Shown: one piece after another, positions 1 to 9,475 of the stretch | How positions within the stretch are numbered: position 1 is the stretch's first letter | Layout of the letters: each line of letters opens with the position of its first letter | The notes under the pieces: model-generated | Seen by the model: only the letters and a program-made list of their open reading frames with translations | Told to the model about the DNA's origin: nothing | The model's database searches: none | Source: Cognataquiflexum rubidum | GTDB lineage: Bacteria > Bacteroidota > Bacteroidia > Cytophagales > Cyclobacteriaceae | DNA length: 64,000 bases | Direction of reading: 5' to 3' | Assembly (NCBI RefSeq): GCF_022538115.1 | Contig: NZ_JAKZAL010000002.1 | Coordinates: 372,001-436,000, forward strand | Made by a program: the position numbers and the translations under genes

Positions 1-1165
1 ACCCGGACCCCAGGTTATCCCTCCGCCACCATTTCTGATCATGGTGGTGGCATTGATGGGTGAGCTAAAAGTATTTCCGCCAGCAGTCATGGTAATTTGA
101 CCCGCTGAAATAAAAGAATTATTCCCCTCAAAAATATTGGCATTGGTAAAAGTCATGTTACCTGAGGTAGTCACAGAAAAGTCGCCCAAAAAGTTATTGT
201 TTGCCGAAGTAAAAGTTACCGTATTGAAATTTCCGTTTGGAGCATTCGTCAATTGAGTAAAATTATTGATTTCAAGAATATTGCAAACTGCAAACCCTGT
301 GGTAACCAAACCTCCTGTTTGCAGCACCGAAGTTCCTCCTACTTCACCAATTCTTACCTCTCCCCCTGGAGAAGAATTGTTTATAGTAACCTGTTGAGCA
401 AAAGTATTGGTACCATTGTAGGAAATATCCATAAATGCTGTTCCATTGTTCTGAAAGGTGGCAAATCCATTATAGGTGTCTCCTGTCACTGATGCCATTC
501 TAAAGTTGGAGTTGGTATTGTTGGTAATGAACAAATCACCATTAAAAGTATTACCACCATTCCAGTAGAAAAATCCAGGGGCATTATCTGTAAAGTTAAG
601 ATTGCCGAAAGTATTTCCTCCAGCCCAAGTAGAGTTCCCGCCGGCATTTCGTGTAAAGTTGGTGGTTCCCCCGGGATTGCTGAATGAGTTATTGCCGGTC
701 AGCATGTTCATTCCATTTCCTGCAATAAATGTATTGTTTCCGGCAAAGGTATTGTTGCCATTGAAATTGATAGCTCCCGTTGTAGTGACTTGAAAATCAC
801 CCAAAAAGGTACTGTTGGCAGCAGAAAATGATGTTAAAGTGAAAGGAGGGTGTGCGACGTTCATCGCTTGAGTCAAGTTATTGACTACCAAAGTTCCGAT
901 AAATCCCGATGTGGCCAATCCGCCGGTAACAAGCGTTGATGTACCCCCGCCGGCACCAAAATTTATTTGGCCAGTGGCACTGGTATTGTTAATAATGATG
1001 CTGTTGATGGAGTTGGTCCCATTAAATGACATTTCAATATTCCCTGTCCCATTTTTATTTACTATCAATGAACCATTAAATGTATCCCCATTCGTATTTG
1101 CAAAGCGAAGCCTATCATTATCAGTATTGGTAATTATTGTCGGACCATTGAAAGTGTTGTTGCCT
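1..1165 (-). repeat. Tandem repeat within the secreted protein, period 203 residues (609 bp)
   Basis: Codons encoding the GGT motif at 940-942 and 331-333 are exactly 609 bp apart and the flanking residues align over the whole unit: NTFNGPTIITNT / NTFNGDLFITNNT, GDTFNGS / GDTYNGF, SAANSTFLGDFQVTT / SANNNFLGDFSVTT. The second copy is still running at the window edge, so there may be further copies. The copies differ at many positions, so this is an old protein-level duplication. Confidence 0.8.
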
Positions 1166-1563
1166 GGTAGGTCATTATTTACTCCTCCCGTTTTGGTTAT
1201 AGTTATATTCCCATTGAATACCACATTCGCAATTGAATTGAAATTAGTGGCGCTAAGTCCTCCGTTTGCAATTGTCCCGCCTGTAATAGCACTGTTCCTG
1301 ACTGTCAATACATTTCCGTCCAAGGTTAGGGTACCACCACTCATGGTCAAATCCCTCATGGTAATGTTGCCGGAAAGCGTTGGCTGGAATGTCCCCGCAC
1401 CGTTGATAATGGCATCTTCAGCATTGGTATTCGGAACATTCGCCGGAGTCCAGTTGGCAGCGGTGTTCCAATCAGAACTTACGCTTCCATTCCAAGTGAT
1501 TTGGGCAAAACCCGAGGAAAAGGTTGCCACAAAAAGAATTGAAAACAGTAAAATTTTTTTCAT
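1..1563 (-). CDS. Large secreted repeat protein, N-terminal part (runs off left edge)
   Basis: The minus strand is open without a stop from the ATG at 1563 to the window edge (521 residues). It begins with a clear Sec signal peptide (MKKILLFSILFVATFSSGFAQ region, Ala-X-Ala-like end at FAQ) followed by a segment starting ITWNGSVSSDWNTAANW, which is typical of Bacteroidota secreted adhesin-like proteins that begin with a 'W-N-T-A-x-N-W' module. The rest is Gly/Asn/Thr-rich, with many short NTFxGN strands expected to form a beta-helix. Two copies of a unit of about 203 residues are visible, for example GGGTSTLVTGG versus VGGTSVLQTGG at the same register. Such proteins are often exported by the type IX system, but the C-terminal sorting domain, if any, lies outside the window. 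Function is unknown; adhesion or a surface layer is a guess. Short open frames on the opposite strand are antisense to this gene. Confidence 0.85.
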   Translation of the reverse strand, partial: MKKILLFSILFVATFSSGFAQITWNGSVSSDWNTAANWTPANVPNTNAEDAIINGAGTFQPTLSGNITMRDLTMSGGTLTLDGNVLTVRNSAITGGTIANGGLSATNFNSIANVVFNGNITITKTGGVNNDLPGNNTFNGPTIITNTDNDRLRFANTNGDTFNGSLIVNKNGTGNIEMSFNGTNSINSIIINNTSATGQINFGAGGGTSTLVTGGLATSGFIGTLVVNNLTQAMNVAHPPFTLTSFSAANSTFLGDFQVTTTGAINFNGNNTFAGNNTFIAGNGMNMLTGNNSFSNPGGTTNFTRNAGGNSTWAGGNTFGNLNFTDNAPGFFYWNGGNTFNGDLFITNNTNSNFRMASVTGDTYNGFATFQNNGTAFMDISYNGTNTFAQQVTINNSSPGGEVRIGEVGGTSVLQTGGLVTTGFAVCNILEINNFTQLTNAPNGNFNTVTFTSANNNFLGDFSVTTSGNMTFTNANIFEGNNSFISAGQITMTAGGNTFSSPINATTMIRNGGGGITWGPG

Positions 1564-1939
1564 TTTATTTCAATTGAGATAATCAAAAACGGGTGTTTGG
1601 CAAATCGATTATCAGGCGGGAAATTTTGGGCGAAATTTCATGGCCTTATATTCGTACTTCATTAATTGAGGAATGTTTTTTGTGTTTTTCGGGTGATTCC
1701 TACTGAAAAATAAATAAAAAATATTAAAATAAAAGGAATATTTATGTAAATAAACGGCTTCAAGATTTTGTGTGAAATTCCTTTAGGTCAGAACGTAGGT
1801 TGAGATCAGATTTCCTTTTTCACAGAAATCATGCATGAAGGAATGGAAATGGAGACGGATCGGCGTTCTTAAATTTGAATTTTAAGCCAAATTTTCTAAA
1901 AGGTTTTTATAAAAAATCAGATGTACGGGAGGTAAAAAA
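1564..1939. other. Intergenic region, AT-rich, no gene seen
   Basis: This 376-bp gap lies between the start of the secreted repeat protein and the end of corA, both on the minus strand. It should contain the promoter of the repeat protein, but I see no clean TTTG/TAnnTTTG pair facing left. No RNA gene or convincing hairpin was recognised. Confidence 0.5.
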
Positions 1940-2950
1940 TCAAAACCACTTTTTTCTTTTAAAATAGTACACCATCGCCAAAGTCGATCCCAAAAAGAAA
2001 ATCCAAATCAAAAGATAGCCATATTTCCAGCCTAATTCCGGCATAAACTCGAAGTTCATGCCGTATACTCCGGCGATGAAAGTCAGGGGAATAAAAATCG
2101 TTGCAATAATGGTCAGGGTTTTCATGACCTCATTTTGCTTGAGGCTCAAATTCGACATGAACAATTCTACCAAGGCAGAAATAGACTCCCTCTGGATTTC
2201 CAGGTTTTCAATTATTTCTATGACATGTTCATAGACATCATTGATAAATGGAGTTGTTTTCTTTTTGACCAAAGGATTTTCTGATTTTTTCCAGGCAGAC
2301 AATAGTTCTCTGGTCGGCCATACAGTTCTTTTGATCTGTTGGATAGTTTTTCTTTGGAGAAAGATTTCAGGCAGTTTGGTTTTCTTCGACTGACTGATGA
2401 TGCTGTCTTCCATATCTTCGATTCTCTCAACAGCCAGTTCCAAGCAATCAAAGTACTTGTCCACGATGGCATCAAGCAAGGTATAGGCAAAATAATCAGT
2501 ACCCATTTTCCGCATTTTGCCGGTTGGGTTTTCCAATCGTGACCTGATAGGGTCAAAAATATCAAAAGGATTTTCCTGTATAGAGATGATGTAGTTTTTT
2601 CCAAAAAGTATACTTACCTGTTCCGTGATGGGTTCACGCGATTTGTTTTTGGAATAAATCATTTTGCACACCACAAAGATATTTTCTTCAAATTCTTCAA
2701 ACTTTGGTCTTTGGGAGGTGTTTTTGATATCCTCAAGTGTCAAGTGATGAATATCAAAAATTTCGCTTATTTCTTTAAGCAAAGATTCATTTTCGAGGCC
2801 ATAGAGGTTAAGCCAAAATTTATGGTTGATTTCCAAAAACGGTTTTATCTCCTCTGAAGTGGTAATATGGTGCTTCTTTAAAATACCATCTCCAAATTCA
2901 TAAATCTCCATACTGGATTCATTTGATCGGGATTTGACCGTACTGATCAT
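1940..2950 (-). CDS. corA: CorA-type magnesium/cobalt transporter
   Basis: The 336-residue protein has the CorA layout: a long soluble N-terminal domain (about 1-265) rich in charged helices, then two C-terminal membrane segments (about 275-300 and 312-330). The family signature YGMNF ends the first membrane helix, followed by the short periplasmic loop EFMPELGW, and the tail ends in basic residues (KRKKWF) inside the cell. CorA forms a pentameric inner-membrane channel that takes up Mg2+ (also Co2+/Ni2+). The start ATG overlaps the stop of the upstream response regulator by 4 bp (ATGA), so translation is probably coupled. A second Mg2+ transporter gene (mgtE) lies at 44190. Confidence 0.95.
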   Translation of the reverse strand: MISTVKSRSNESSMEIYEFGDGILKKHHITTSEEIKPFLEINHKFWLNLYGLENESLLKEISEIFDIHHLTLEDIKNTSQRPKFEEFEENIFVVCKMIYSKNKSREPITEQVSILFGKNYIISIQENPFDIFDPIRSRLENPTGKMRKMGTDYFAYTLLDAIVDKYFDCLELAVERIEDMEDSIISQSKKTKLPEIFLQRKTIQQIKRTVWPTRELLSAWKKSENPLVKKKTTPFINDVYEHVIEIIENLEIQRESISALVELFMSNLSLKQNEVMKTLTIIATIFIPLTFIAGVYGMNFEFMPELGWKYGYLLIWIFFLGSTLAMVYYFKRKKWF

Positions 2951-3321
2951 AAAATATATTTGATTTTTTCGGGAGAAAGAGGCTTTTCAATGAATCCTTC
3001 CACGCAGGCATACTCTTTGGCTTTTTGGCGGTCCTGAAAATCAATGGAACTTGAAAGGACGATAATCCTGTCTTTCCTCAGTTTAAATTCCTTCATGTAT
3101 TGGTTAAGAAAATCCCAACCGTTCATGACCGGCATGTTGATATCCAAGAAAATGAGAATATTCTCCGCTACATCCATCTTCCCGATCCTTTCAATCGCCT
3201 GTTCGGCCTCTAAAAATTCTTCAATGTGGGGGGTAAGTTTTAATTTCGAAATCAACCTTCTGTTTATCAAGTTGTTGATAGGATCATCATCTACTAAAAT
3301 TATGGAATGGAATCTTTGCAT
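2947..3321 (-). CDS. Single-domain response regulator (receiver only)
   Basis: The 124 residues make up one CheY-like receiver domain and nothing else. The acidic triad is D11-D13, the phosphoacceptor is D60 in ILIFLDINMPVMNGW, a Ser at about 90 takes the Thr/Ser switch position, and K113 in FIEKPLSPEKI is the conserved lysine. The LDINMPVMNGWDFL pattern is the Rcp1-like subfamily common in Bacteroidota. No histidine kinase is adjacent. It directly precedes corA with a 4-bp ATGA overlap, so the two are probably co-transcribed and translationally coupled. Its output partner cannot be deduced from sequence. Confidence 0.9.
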   Translation of the reverse strand: MQRFHSIILVDDDPINNLINRRLISKLKLTPHIEEFLEAEQAIERIGKMDVAENILIFLDINMPVMNGWDFLNQYMKEFKLRKDRIIVLSSSIDFQDRQKAKEYACVEGFIEKPLSPEKIKYIL

Positions 3322-3361
3322 AGATGCTAATAGGAATTTCGAAAAGTCGTTTAAGTAATTT

Positions 3362-3369
3362 CAAATATA
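3362..3369 (-). promoter_or_regulatory. Bacteroidota -7 box upstream of the response regulator/corA
   Basis: On the minus strand this reads TATATTTG, a perfect match to TAnnTTTG, about 40 nt before the response regulator start. No good -33 TTTG is visible at the expected distance. Confidence 0.45.
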
Positions 3370-3443
3370 CTTCTCTAAATTAAATTAAACCGGATTTATT
3401 TGAAATTGATTTCTGATAATTTTAATATACATACCATGGATAA

Positions 3444-3476
3444 GAAAAAAAAAGAGGAACCTTTTGAGTTCCTCTT
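3444..3476 (-). terminator. Intrinsic terminator after groL
   Basis: A perfect 9-bp stem (AAGAGGAAC / GTTCCTCTT, 3452-3460 and 3468-3476) with a 7-nt loop is followed on the minus strand by a run of eight T. It lies about 22 nt past the groL stop codon. Confidence 0.85.
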
Positions 3477-3498
3477 CCTATTTTGATTGGAGATTTGA

Positions 3499-5139
<1,641 letters not shown>

Positions 5140-5170
5140 TTAGGTTCTTTTAAATGTTTGGATAAGATGA

Positions 5171-5449
5171 TTAAAGAATCGCAAAAATGTCTGATTCTCT
5201 CATGATAAGGTAATCATGTCCCTCAACTGCAAGTTCTGTACCTGCGTATTTGCCATAAAGCACTTGGTCACCTACTTTTACAGTCATCGGCTCGTCTTTT
5301 TTACCGCTTCCTACTGCGATCACTGTGCCTTTCTGAGGTTTTTCCTTGGCAGTATCAGGGATGTAAAGTCCAGATGCGGTTTTTTCTTCAGCTGCAGCAG
5401 GCTCCACCAGAACTCTGTCTGCAAGAGGTTTGATGTTTACTTTTGACAT
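5171..5449 (-). CDS. groS: Co-chaperonin GroES (10 kDa)
   Basis: The 92-residue protein beginning [17 protein letters not shown] is a complete GroES, with a mobile loop around [18 protein letters not shown], which binds GroEL, and the GKYAGTEL region. The frame stays open upstream to 5590, but family length and the conserved N-terminus place the start at 5449. It caps the GroEL ring. It is the first gene of the groES-groEL operon; the 5450-5666 gap must hold the stress-responsive promoter. Confidence 0.97.
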   Translation of the reverse strand: MSKVNIKPLADRVLVEPAAAEEKTASGLYIPDTAKEKPQKGTVIAVGSGKKDEPMTVKVGDQVLYGKYAGTELAVEGHDYLIMRESDIFAIL

Positions 5450-5536
5450 AATTATTGGATTTTTAAAGGTTAGTAACAAAATCTTGTAAACCTCAATTAT
5501 CACTTCTTGTGCCAAAGAATATATTAAACGGCCAAC

Positions 5537-5635
5537 TGACATATAGTCCGTCAATTTGGCTTTAAGGCTGTCAGAAGTTCGAGGTTCCAATAAAATTTCC
5601 TGTCAATTTTTCCCATGTATTTTTAATTGATGTCA
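5537..5635. promoter_or_regulatory. Cluster of TGTCA/TGACA half-sites upstream of groESL
   Basis: In about 100 bp the pentamer TGTCA occurs at 5569, 5601 and 5631, its complement TGACA at 5537, and a one-off CGTCA at 5549. TGACA(5537)/CGTCA(5549) form an interrupted inverted repeat TGAC-N8/9-GTCA. No CIRCE element (TTAGCACTC-N9-GAGTGCTAA) is present, so a different heat-shock control is possible. This is an observation of motif density only. Confidence 0.25.
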
Positions 5636-5666
5636 GATTTTTTTAAATTTTCACAAACAGAATGTT

Positions 5667-6374
5667 ATGAAAAGCTTATCTGAAAATTGGATTACGGAAG
5701 GTTGGATAGATTTTGAATACAAAAAATACCTTCTTTTGGCCTATTTGCAACATGTCGGCGGACAGTTCAAAGAGGTGAAATTATATCCACCTTTGGCCGA
5801 CTTGATTCAGCACTACACCCGGCTGAAGAATTTTGAGCAGAACAGAGACCAAATCAAATCTGCATTCCCAAAAATGCTACAGGGTCCTGACACCAAAGAG
5901 CTGAAGTTTATATACAAGCCTTTGGTCATTGATGATGATATGATGAAACAGTTGGAAGAGATTGTGGCATTTTCTCTTCCCCAACTCAAAAACCATATCG
6001 AAGACGGAAAAAACATCTATGATTTTCTGGAAGGAGAAATGATGATAGAACCAATCGGAATTTCCCCTTTATATCAGAAGGAGGGGTACGTTTTTCTTTC
6101 CTTTGACAAGTCCAAAGATGTATTTGTATACAGGTACAAAGTGAATCTGTTCCAAAACAGCGTCGATACCTTCAAAGGAATCATGATGCAATTGGTCCAA
6201 AAAGCAAGAAGATCCATTCTCAATACCTATGAAAATATCAAACTTGACCTGATAAAAACCAATAGAGAACTTCCAAACCCTGCGACATACAGTATTTGCA
6301 GCCGGCAGCAGATTCCATTGGAAGAGAGTTTTGTTCCAATCAGCAAAAGACTGATCCTAAAAATGGTGGAATAA
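5667..6374 (+). CDS. Conserved hypothetical protein (235 aa)
   Basis: I do not recognise a named domain. The protein is soluble, with no signal peptide or membrane segment. The N-terminal half (about 1-110) looks helical (FEYKKYLLLAYLQHVGGQFK, LIQHYTRLKNFEQNRDQI), and the C-terminal half contains a beta-rich stretch (GYVFLSFDKSKDVFVYRYKV) before a helix (MMQLVQKARRSILNTYENIK). It is transcribed away from groESL and convergent with secG, from which it is separated by a bidirectional terminator. It stands alone between two gene blocks that are usually adjacent in Bacteroidota. Codon usage looks like that of its neighbours, so there is no sign of recent transfer. Confidence 0.75.
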   Translation: MKSLSENWITEGWIDFEYKKYLLLAYLQHVGGQFKEVKLYPPLADLIQHYTRLKNFEQNRDQIKSAFPKMLQGPDTKELKFIYKPLVIDDDMMKQLEEIVAFSLPQLKNHIEDGKNIYDFLEGEMMIEPIGISPLYQKEGYVFLSFDKSKDVFVYRYKVNLFQNSVDTFKGIMMQLVQKARRSILNTYENIKLDLIKTNRELPNPATYSICSRQQIPLEESFVPISKRLILKMVE

Positions 6375-6409
6375 AAAAGCCCGCTTGGTGCGGGCTGTTA
6401 TTTTTTTAA
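6371..6409. terminator. Bidirectional intrinsic terminator
   Basis: AGCCCGC-TTGGT-GCGGGCT (stem 6379-6385 / 6391-6397) is flanked by A-rich sequence on the left and a T-run on the right. It serves the + strand 235-aa gene, ending 5 nt earlier, and the convergent secG. Confidence 0.85.
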
Positions 6410-6411
6410 TT

Positions 6412-6771
6412 TTAGTTTTCCGTGGTATCGACCGGAACCGTTTCTGTTCCTTCGGTAGGCAATATGCTTTCCGTATCACCAAAAGAAGGGCTTACAACTT
6501 GTTTCCTTGCATTTTCAATATTCGGAGAAGTGGTTTGCCCCGGCTGAATGGTTGAAAAGAAAGCCGAAGATGAAAGAGCAAGGGCCAAGATGGCAATTGC
6601 CAAAACCCAGGTAGATTTTTCAAGAATATTTCCGGTCTTGGTTACACCCATTATCTGGGATGCACCCGCACCAAAAGCGGCTCCAACGCCTCCTTTTGAA
6701 TCCTGTGCAAGGATGACAAGAACCAATAAAACCGCCAAAATGATTGTTAACGTAATGAGAAATGTGAACAT
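6412..6771 (-). CDS. secG: Preprotein translocase subunit SecG
   Basis: The 119-residue protein starts MFTFLITLTIILAVLLVLVILAQDSKGG. It has two membrane helices (about 3-22 and 52-72) separated by the SecG hallmark loop GGVGAAFGAGASQIMGVTK, then an acidic C-terminal tail (to about 119) longer than in E. coli but usual for Bacteroidota. SecG joins SecYE in the inner membrane and assists protein export. The frame also opens 7 codons earlier (6792), but the chosen ATG begins the first membrane helix and follows the upstream gene by 7 bp. It is the last gene of the miaB-to-secG series. Confidence 0.93.
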   Translation of the reverse strand: MFTFLITLTIILAVLLVLVILAQDSKGGVGAAFGAGASQIMGVTKTGNILEKSTWVLAIAILALALSSSAFFSTIQPGQTTSPNIENARKQVVSPSFGDTESILPTEGTETVPVDTTEN

Positions 6772-6778
6772 ATGATTG

Positions 6779-7603
6779 CTATTGTAAATCAAAGCCTTTA
6801 ATTAAGTCCGCAAAGTAAATGCTTTTATCTGGAAATTTCACCATTAATTTTTGATAAATTTCTTTCGCTTTTTGTTTTTTGCCTTGCTTGACCAACAGTT
6901 TGGCATACGATTCCGAAAGCAAGGTGGGATGGAGATGGGTGCTGTTTTCGGAGAGATCAGCCTGTTTTTGGAAATCTTCCATTTCCTTGAGCGTCGCCAA
7001 CTTGAATTCCCTTTTGCTGAAAGCTTTGATCAGGTCTATCTGTTCTTTTTTCTTCTCATCTACAATTTCCTTCTTCTCTCTTTTCCTGATGTTTTCAATC
7101 AGATCATCATTTACCCTTCTTTTTTTGGGTTTTGGCGGTGTTACGGGTTCTTCAATACTTTGGGTTACCTGTTGGTCTTTCCGGCTATTGAGATTTTCTT
7201 CGAGTTTTTTGAGGATTTTTGCCCTGAGTTCCGGATCTGTTTCTTTGGTGGGTTCAGGAACCAAGGATTTTTCAAATCCCTCTAAAACAATGTTTTTTTG
7301 ATTGTTTGGTTTGAAATTGGAAAAAGTTTCCATGTTTTCGACAATCTTGTTTTCCAAAAACCGGAATGGGACATCAGATTCGACCATTAATTTGAGCCAA
7401 GCCCGATCCGGACTTGTAATGGCTGCCCAATTCAAAAGCTCCTTGGATTTCCCCGCTGATTTTTCAAATTCATACTTGGAGAGTAAAACTTTGGGAACTT
7501 GAAAAAACGGAAAACTCTCATGCAATTTGATCAGGTGGGTGATATCTTCTTTTTGAAGGTTGTTGCCTACTTTCAGAATTGAGATTAGTTGATGGCTGTT
7601 CAC
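6779..7603 (-). CDS. Hypothetical TPR-ending protein (274 aa)
   Basis: No catalytic domain is recognised. The N-terminal part (1-90) is helical and hydrophobic/aromatic (HESFPFFQVPKVLLSKYEF). The middle (about 95-190) is highly charged and probably disordered or coiled coil (KKRRVNDDLIENIRKREKKE). The C-terminus (about 225-270) resembles a single tetratricopeptide repeat: SYAKLLVKQGKKQKAKEIYQ followed by KLMVKFPDKSIYFA. It sits between lptE and secG with short gaps (37 and 7 bp), so it is probably co-transcribed with them. The position next to envelope assembly genes hints at a scaffolding role, but this is inference only. Confidence 0.8.
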   Translation of the reverse strand: MNSHQLISILKVGNNLQKEDITHLIKLHESFPFFQVPKVLLSKYEFEKSAGKSKELLNWAAITSPDRAWLKLMVESDVPFRFLENKIVENMETFSNFKPNNQKNIVLEGFEKSLVPEPTKETDPELRAKILKKLEENLNSRKDQQVTQSIEEPVTPPKPKKRRVNDDLIENIRKREKKEIVDEKKKEQIDLIKAFSKREFKLATLKEMEDFQKQADLSENSTHLHPTLLSESYAKLLVKQGKKQKAKEIYQKLMVKFPDKSIYFADLIKGFDLQ

Positions 7604-7640
7604 GGATTTGATTGTTGAATAGATTCCAATTTACTCATTT

Positions 7641-8186
7641 TTACCAATTGGCAACGGTGGCAGTGAAAATGTCCTGAATAATATTCTCAAATATTTCTTC
7701 GATCAATTGGCTCTCAACCTGAAGAATAGAAGTTGTCCTTGGGTCATAATCTTGAAAAAACGAAAAAGTTTGTTTGAGATTTTCATCCTCATTGACCGTA
7801 TTCAGGTACTCCACTTCAATAGAAATCGTCAATCGCATTTGCCCCGCTCTGTCAGGAAGATTGGGGTCTGTGCTCGTTACTGTTGCCTGTGGAGTGATTG
7901 CATATCGTTTGATTGCTCCGAGAAACTGTAAATCACCATTTGTCCTGACCAATTCCAACTGTGTATTTCTCTGATAAAATTCCTTGAGCGATTCTGTAAA
8001 TAGCTGCTCCATATTGGCAGGACCACCGCCGGAATCATTGAAGAAATTTTCCACCGAAAAGGACTTGGTCAATTCATAATTAATATTCGTTCCGGTAAAG
8101 CTGTATTTGATCGCACATCCCTGAAGCAGCAATATCGGAAGCAGCAATGTCAAGAAATATCGTCTGGTTTTCCTATTCAATGTCAT
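7641..8186 (-). CDS. lptE: LptE-family LPS-assembly lipoprotein
   Basis: The 181-residue protein has a lipoprotein signal peptide (basic n-region KTRRYF, hydrophobic LLLPILLL, lipobox LQGC) and then the LptE-like beta/alpha fold seen in Bacteroidota: SFTGTNINYELTKSFSVENF, FTESLKEFYQRNT, a central GDLQFLGAIKRYAITPQ strand, and C-terminal helices ending DIFTATVANW. LptE plugs the LptD barrel in the outer membrane and helps insert lipopolysaccharide. The start ATG at 8186 gives a canonical signal peptide and overlaps the end of the upstream regulator gene by 14 bp, indicating translational coupling. Upstream in-frame codons lack signal-peptide character. Confidence 0.87.
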   Translation of the reverse strand: MTLNRKTRRYFLTLLLPILLLQGCAIKYSFTGTNINYELTKSFSVENFFNDSGGGPANMEQLFTESLKEFYQRNTQLELVRTNGDLQFLGAIKRYAITPQATVTSTDPNLPDRAGQMRLTISIEVEYLNTVNEDENLKQTFSFFQDYDPRTTSILQVESQLIEEIFENIIQDIFTATVANW

Positions 8187-9459
8187 ATTGTTTGATTTTT
8201 CTATATAACGTCCTTTCGGATATCCCAAGGTCACCTGCAGCGTATTTTCTTTTGTTGTTGTGTTTCCGAAGCGCTTTGAGGATCATTTCTTTTTCTTTTT
8301 TCTCCAAAGAAAGTGAATTGTCGTCTTCCTCATGGATGATGTCTTCGATAGTATCGTCGTCATAATCTTCCGTTTCCTCATTTTGGTTTTGATGGTCAAT
8401 GACCAAAGGCAAATTGGAGGGAGCGGTTGAAGGCTTTTTCTCTTCGAATGAAGAAGCAGGTTCCAAATCATCGAAGAGGTTTTGGTGCTTGCTCATGATG
8501 TTGGGATTCAATCCACCTGACTGGAAAGCCTCCAAAACCATTTTTTTAAGCTCGTTTACGTCCTTTTTCATATCAAAAAGGACTTTGTATAGTATTTCTC
8601 TTTCTGAAAAATCAGAGAATTCATTCGATCCTCCCGATTTTCCTGTCAAGGCCGGAAGCCTGCTTTGATCCGTAGGTAAGTATTTGGCTAAGGTTGCTGC
8701 TTCGACCTCTCTGTTTTCTTCCAACAATGAAATCTGCTCCGCTATGTTTTTAAGCTGACGGATATTTCCGGGAAAAGGGAATTTTATCAATAACTTCTTG
8801 GCAGCATCGTCAAGGGAAATAGGCTTTACTTTATACCGTTCGGAAAAATCAGTTGTGAATTTTCGGAACAACATGACGACATCTTCGCCTCTTTCCCGCA
8901 GTGGCGGCACATAGATCGGAACTGTATTCAACCTGTAATAAAGGTCTTCCCTGAATTCCCCTTTGTCCACGGCTTTGATCAGGTTGACATTGGTGGCTGC
9001 GATGACTCGGACGTTGGTTTTGAGCACTTTGGAAGAACCGACTTTGATAAATTCTCCATTTTCCAAAACCCTCAATAGCCTTGCCTGCGTTCCTAATGGC
9101 ATTTCTCCGATTTCATCTAGAAAAATCGAACCGCCATCGGTCACTTCAAAATAACCTTTTCTTGCTTCATGTGCGCCGGTGAAGGATCCCTTTTCATGGC
9201 CAAAAAGCTCGGAATCAATCGTTCCTTCCGGAATTGCCCCGCAGTTGATGGCGATGAATTTGCCATGTTTGCGGAGGCTAAGCGAGTGTATGATTTTTGA
9301 AAATGATTCCTTGCCGCTGCCGCTTTCTCCGGTAATCAAAACGGTCATGTCGGTCGGGGAAGCCTGCATCGCCACCTGAATGGCATGGTTTAATAATGGG
9401 CTGTTTCCGATTATGCCAAACCGCTGCTTTATACTTTGAATCTCTGAGTTTGTGATCAT
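8173..9459 (-). CDS. Sigma-54-dependent AAA+ transcription activator without a sensor domain
   Basis: The 428-residue protein has an AAA+ core starting almost at the N-terminus. Walker A GESGSGKE is at about 44-51, the sigma-54 contact loop GSFTGA (GAFTGA variant) at 91-96, Walker B GSIFLDEI at about 110-117, and the arginine-finger region YYRLNTVPIYVPPLRER follows. A long acidic low-complexity linker (about 300-375) precedes a Fis-type helix-turn-helix at the C-terminus (KRKYAAGDLGISERTLYRKI). No receiver, PAS or GAF domain is present. The ATG at 9459 lies 16 bp after miaB; an in-frame start at 9495 would overlap miaB. The gene overlaps lptE. Such activators drive RNA polymerase with sigma-54; the targets are not evident here. 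Confidence 0.92.
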   Translation of the reverse strand: MITNSEIQSIKQRFGIIGNSPLLNHAIQVAMQASPTDMTVLITGESGSGKESFSKIIHSLSLRKHGKFIAINCGAIPEGTIDSELFGHEKGSFTGAHEARKGYFEVTDGGSIFLDEIGEMPLGTQARLLRVLENGEFIKVGSSKVLKTNVRVIAATNVNLIKAVDKGEFREDLYYRLNTVPIYVPPLRERGEDVVMLFRKFTTDFSERYKVKPISLDDAAKKLLIKFPFPGNIRQLKNIAEQISLLEENREVEAATLAKYLPTDQSRLPALTGKSGGSNEFSDFSEREILYKVLFDMKKDVNELKKMVLEAFQSGGLNPNIMSKHQNLFDDLEPASSFEEKKPSTAPSNLPLVIDHQNQNEETEDYDDDTIEDIIHEEDDNSLSLEKKEKEMILKALRKHNNKRKYAAGDLGISERTLYRKIKQYDIE

Positions 9460-9475
9460 TATAGCGTTTTGAATA

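Noticed and set aside
1-1165. Repeated 609-bp unit considered as an array of CRISPR or mobile element type
   Set aside because: The unit is coding, diverged and in frame within one protein; there are no short identical repeats with unique spacers and no cas genes.
253-1582. Three + strand open frames (79, 63 and 233 aa)
   Set aside because: They are antisense to the continuous minus-strand secreted repeat protein; their Pro/Val/Leu-rich composition is a by-product of the Gly/Asn/Thr-rich reverse frame.
5490-5525. TTGGCAC (minus strand) as a sigma-54 -24 element ahead of groES
   Set aside because: The matching -12 position lacks GC (reads GA at the required spacing), so it is not a credible sigma-54 promoter.
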